Source of the DNA: Okeania sp. SIO2C9
GTDB taxonomy: Bacteria > Cyanobacteriota > Cyanobacteriia > Cyanobacteriales > Microcoleaceae
Length of the DNA stretch: 64,000 nt
Reading direction: 5' to 3'
Assembly: GCF_010672455.1 (NCBI RefSeq)
Contig: NZ_JAAHGO010000012.1
Coordinates: 753,808 to 817,807 of the forward strand
Position 1 is the stretch's first letter. The number at the start of each line of letters is the position of its first letter. Below the pieces are notes generated by a model. That model saw nothing but the letters and a program-made list of their open reading frames with translations. It searched no databases and was not told the origin of the DNA. A program made the translations under genes and the position numbers. Shown here piece by piece: positions 62,193 through 64,000 of this stretch.

Positions 62193-63562
62193 AGCATTTC
62201 CTGCGGAATGCTGCGCAAACAGCCGTCAGCTATTAGCTAGCCTCCTAGGTCGGAACTGCGTTAACAGCTATTAATTTTGGGTCCGCGTAAAAGCAACCTT
62301 TTAAATTGAAAAAGAATCAAAAATTACTGCCAAAGTCCCAGAACAAAACCTGAGAAGTAATTATTCATTACTAATTGCTGTTTGGGTAGCATCCCGTAGG
62401 GAAGCGCTGACTGCTGATAGCTGAATGCTTACAGTTATTTTAATAAAAATCTGATGATAGTCGGTATAGATAAATTAAATAATAACCTATAAAAATTAAC
62501 ATTATTAGCAATAAATAATGCTTCTGTTTAGCATAATTAAAAACTCTGGAAGCGATAAACATAATAGAAAAAAAAGGATGAATAATATTATTTTTATCTA
62601 CTTACTCACCACGATTAAATCAAATATAAATATAGCAATCCGCTCATTGGTTGTGACAATTTTTATAATAGTTAATTTGAGCTAAAAACCTTTAAAAATA
62701 ACTCCTGACTCCTGACTCCTAACTGCCACTCAAATATTACAACTTAAATAGGATTGCTATATTGTGGATATTTATCAAATATAGCAGAAGAAAGAAGGAA
62801 GAAGGAAGAAGGAAGAAGGAAAAGTATTACCTTGTCTGAGTTTTAAGTTTTTGATCTGTCCTAACCTTTGCTTCGACTGTTATATAAATTGTTATAGCCT
62901 ACTGTTTATGAAAGCTACTTGAACTGAATCAAAGCAGTAGAAGATGTTCTAATTAATTTGAGTTCAAAATATACAATTAACTTTGTGTAGGTACTTATGA
63001 ATATACTGCTCAGTAGGAAAAATTTATATTAAAAAAACAGAATGTCATTTCAGTTATCAGTTTGCTACGCACATGAAAAATTTCCTAAGTCCGAGCTACG
63101 CTTTTTCCTTCGGAATGTTTTGCTGTGCATATTAAACGCAAATATGTCGCGTAGCGAAATAGTTAACAGTACCTTTTGCAATAAGGAGGCAAGAAAATAG
63201 TGAATTTTCTTTTTTATCCCTTTTAAAGGAGAGACTATTGACCTAATTTGATGGTCAGTAAAGCGACATTTTTATAAGTATAAAATAACTTTATATCGAT
63301 TTTATATGAGGCTGTAAAGAATTATGAAATTTATTAACTTGTCTACCTTGAGCTATAGTCAACTCTGATTAAAATATTATTTTATGCCACTTTACATTAA
63401 TTTAGTGTTAAACCTTTGTTTATACATATTGATAGTGAAAATACTCTAAAAATATTAACTCATTTATGGTATCATTGTTAAAGAGTATCTACACAAGTAA
63501 TAATTTTCAAAATAATGAGCTTACTATGTAGATAATATTATTACTTGATTGAAATTAGTTAA
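62193..63562. other. Gene desert, part 2
   Basis: Contains a GCATTTCCTGCGGAATGC element at 62190, GCATCCCGTAGGGAAGCG at 62388, CTCCTGACTCCTGACTCC at 62701, the TATAGCAG element at 62780-62884 and AT-rich DNA from 63230 on, which must include the promoter of the response regulator. I see no gene. Confidence 0.5.
62780..62884. mobile_element. 105-bp element with TATAGCAG / CTGTTATA ends
   Basis: Second copy of the element at 61899. It shares TTGTCTGAGTTTTAAG and TTTGCTTCGACTG and is expanded by AAGGAAGAAGGAAGAAGG repeats. Confidence 0.65.
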
Positions 63563-63934
63563 ATGAAAAGAATAATAATTGTAGATAATGAGCCTGATAT
63601 GGAGTATTTATTTACTAAAAAATTTAGAAAAGAAATTAAATCAGGTTCTCTCACATTTATTTTTTTTACCTCAGCAATTGAGGTACTATCATACCTGAAT
63701 TCTCAAGAAAATTATTCCATAGATTTAATTATATCTGATATTAATTTGTCTACAATAAATGGCTTAGAAATGCTCAAAAAAATTAAAGAAAAATACAAGA
63801 AAATAAAAGTTTTTATGTTAACTGCCCACGGCTATGATGAACACTACAAAATTGCCAAAGAATATGGGACAGATGATTATCTAGTCAAACCAATTAACTT
63901 TGAAGAAATCAAACAAAAAATACTTGACTTATAG
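63563..63934 (+). CDS. Single-domain response regulator (CheY-like receiver)
   Basis: 123 residues, receiver domain only. Acidic metal-site residues are in IIIVDNEPDMEYL. The phosphoacceptor Asp is in LIISDINLSTINGLEML. The conserved Thr is in KVFMLTAHGYDEHY and the Lys in DYLVKPINFEEIK. It has no output domain, so it acts by binding partners or passing phosphate on. A second regulator starts 25 bp later on the same strand, so this is the start of a two-component operon cut by the window edge. Confidence 0.95.
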   Translation: MKRIIIVDNEPDMEYLFTKKFRKEIKSGSLTFIFFTSAIEVLSYLNSQENYSIDLIISDINLSTINGLEMLKKIKEKYKKIKVFMLTAHGYDEHYKIAKEYGTDDYLVKPINFEEIKQKILDL

Positions 63935-63958
63935 TCTAAAAAATAAATCATAAAAATT

Positions 63959-64000
63959 ATGTTATCAAAAATACTTGTAGTTGATGACGAACCAGATCTA
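63959..64000 (+). CDS. Response regulator, N-terminal start only (cut by window end)
   Basis: The last 42 bases encode MLSKILVVDDEPDL, the typical start of a receiver domain with the acidic pair DD. The gene continues beyond the window. The close spacing to the preceding receiver gene suggests a shared operon. Confidence 0.85.
   Translation, partial: MLSKILVVDDEPDL

Overview
The window looks like a chromosomal segment of a filamentous, AT-rich, repeat-laden cyanobacterium of the Trichodesmium/Okeania/Oscillatoriales type. The host call is inference. It rests on an aa3-type cytochrome oxidase set (ctaA, ctaB, ctaC-D-E), chlP for phytyl-chlorophyll synthesis, many HIP1 octamers (GCGATCGC), a group I intron inside tRNA-Arg(CCU), heptamer tandem repeats, and roughly half of the DNA being non-coding and packed with interspersed repeats.

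Layout. 1-3.3 kb: a decayed IS630 element, a tandem duplication and a DUF6745-like gene. 4.1-12.1 kb: the respiratory block, with heme A synthesis genes (ctaB, ctaA) on the minus strand and cytochrome c oxidase subunits II, I and III on the plus strand, with TnpB 3'-end scars ahead of the subunit genes. 12.5-19.6 kb: an AraC regulator, a secreted metallophosphoesterase, a secreted sulfatase, its formylglycine-generating enzyme and an aldo/keto reductase. 20.1-22.9 kb: a DUF4112 gene followed by a ParA-like ATPase and a HEPN protein, both broken by nonsense codons and MITE insertions. 23.5-25.4 kb: dnaK. 26.9-32.6 kb: a KAS III-like enzyme, a 291-bp tandem triplication, a frameshifted TerB-like membrane protein, dusB and a YidD-like protein. 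32.9-34.8 kb: chlP and the intron-bearing tRNA. 35.2-45.3 kb: a DUF938 methyltransferase, a CHAP-like hydrolase beside a C39-like protease, a frameshifted ABC ATPase, a DHFR/RibD-like reductase and a DUF4209 (HEPN-like) protein. 46.6-52.1 kb: the most interesting locus, a 1444-residue HEXXH-adenylation-carrier-thioesterase protein preceded by two small paralogous Gly-rich peptides that look like modified-peptide precursors. 53.6-60.5 kb: a GTPase, a MITE-broken lipoxygenase, a long heptamer array, a GNAT enzyme, a small membrane protein and a sodium:solute symporter. 60.6-63.5 kb: a gene desert with a degenerate IS630 transposase. 63.6-64 kb: two response regulators, the second cut by the window edge.

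Mobile and repeat DNA dominate. Several non-autonomous element families are recognisable from terminal inverted repeats and target duplications: a family ending TATCATGTCCGG or TATCAAATCCGG with 3-bp TNA duplications, a ~153-bp family ending GRCRTTGCTGA with 8-bp duplications, a 137-bp element with a TTA duplication, and a nested family with a 10-bp duplication. In three genes (HEPN, parA-like, lipoxygenase), removing the element plus one target copy restores the reading frame, so the disruptions can be read directly from the sequence.
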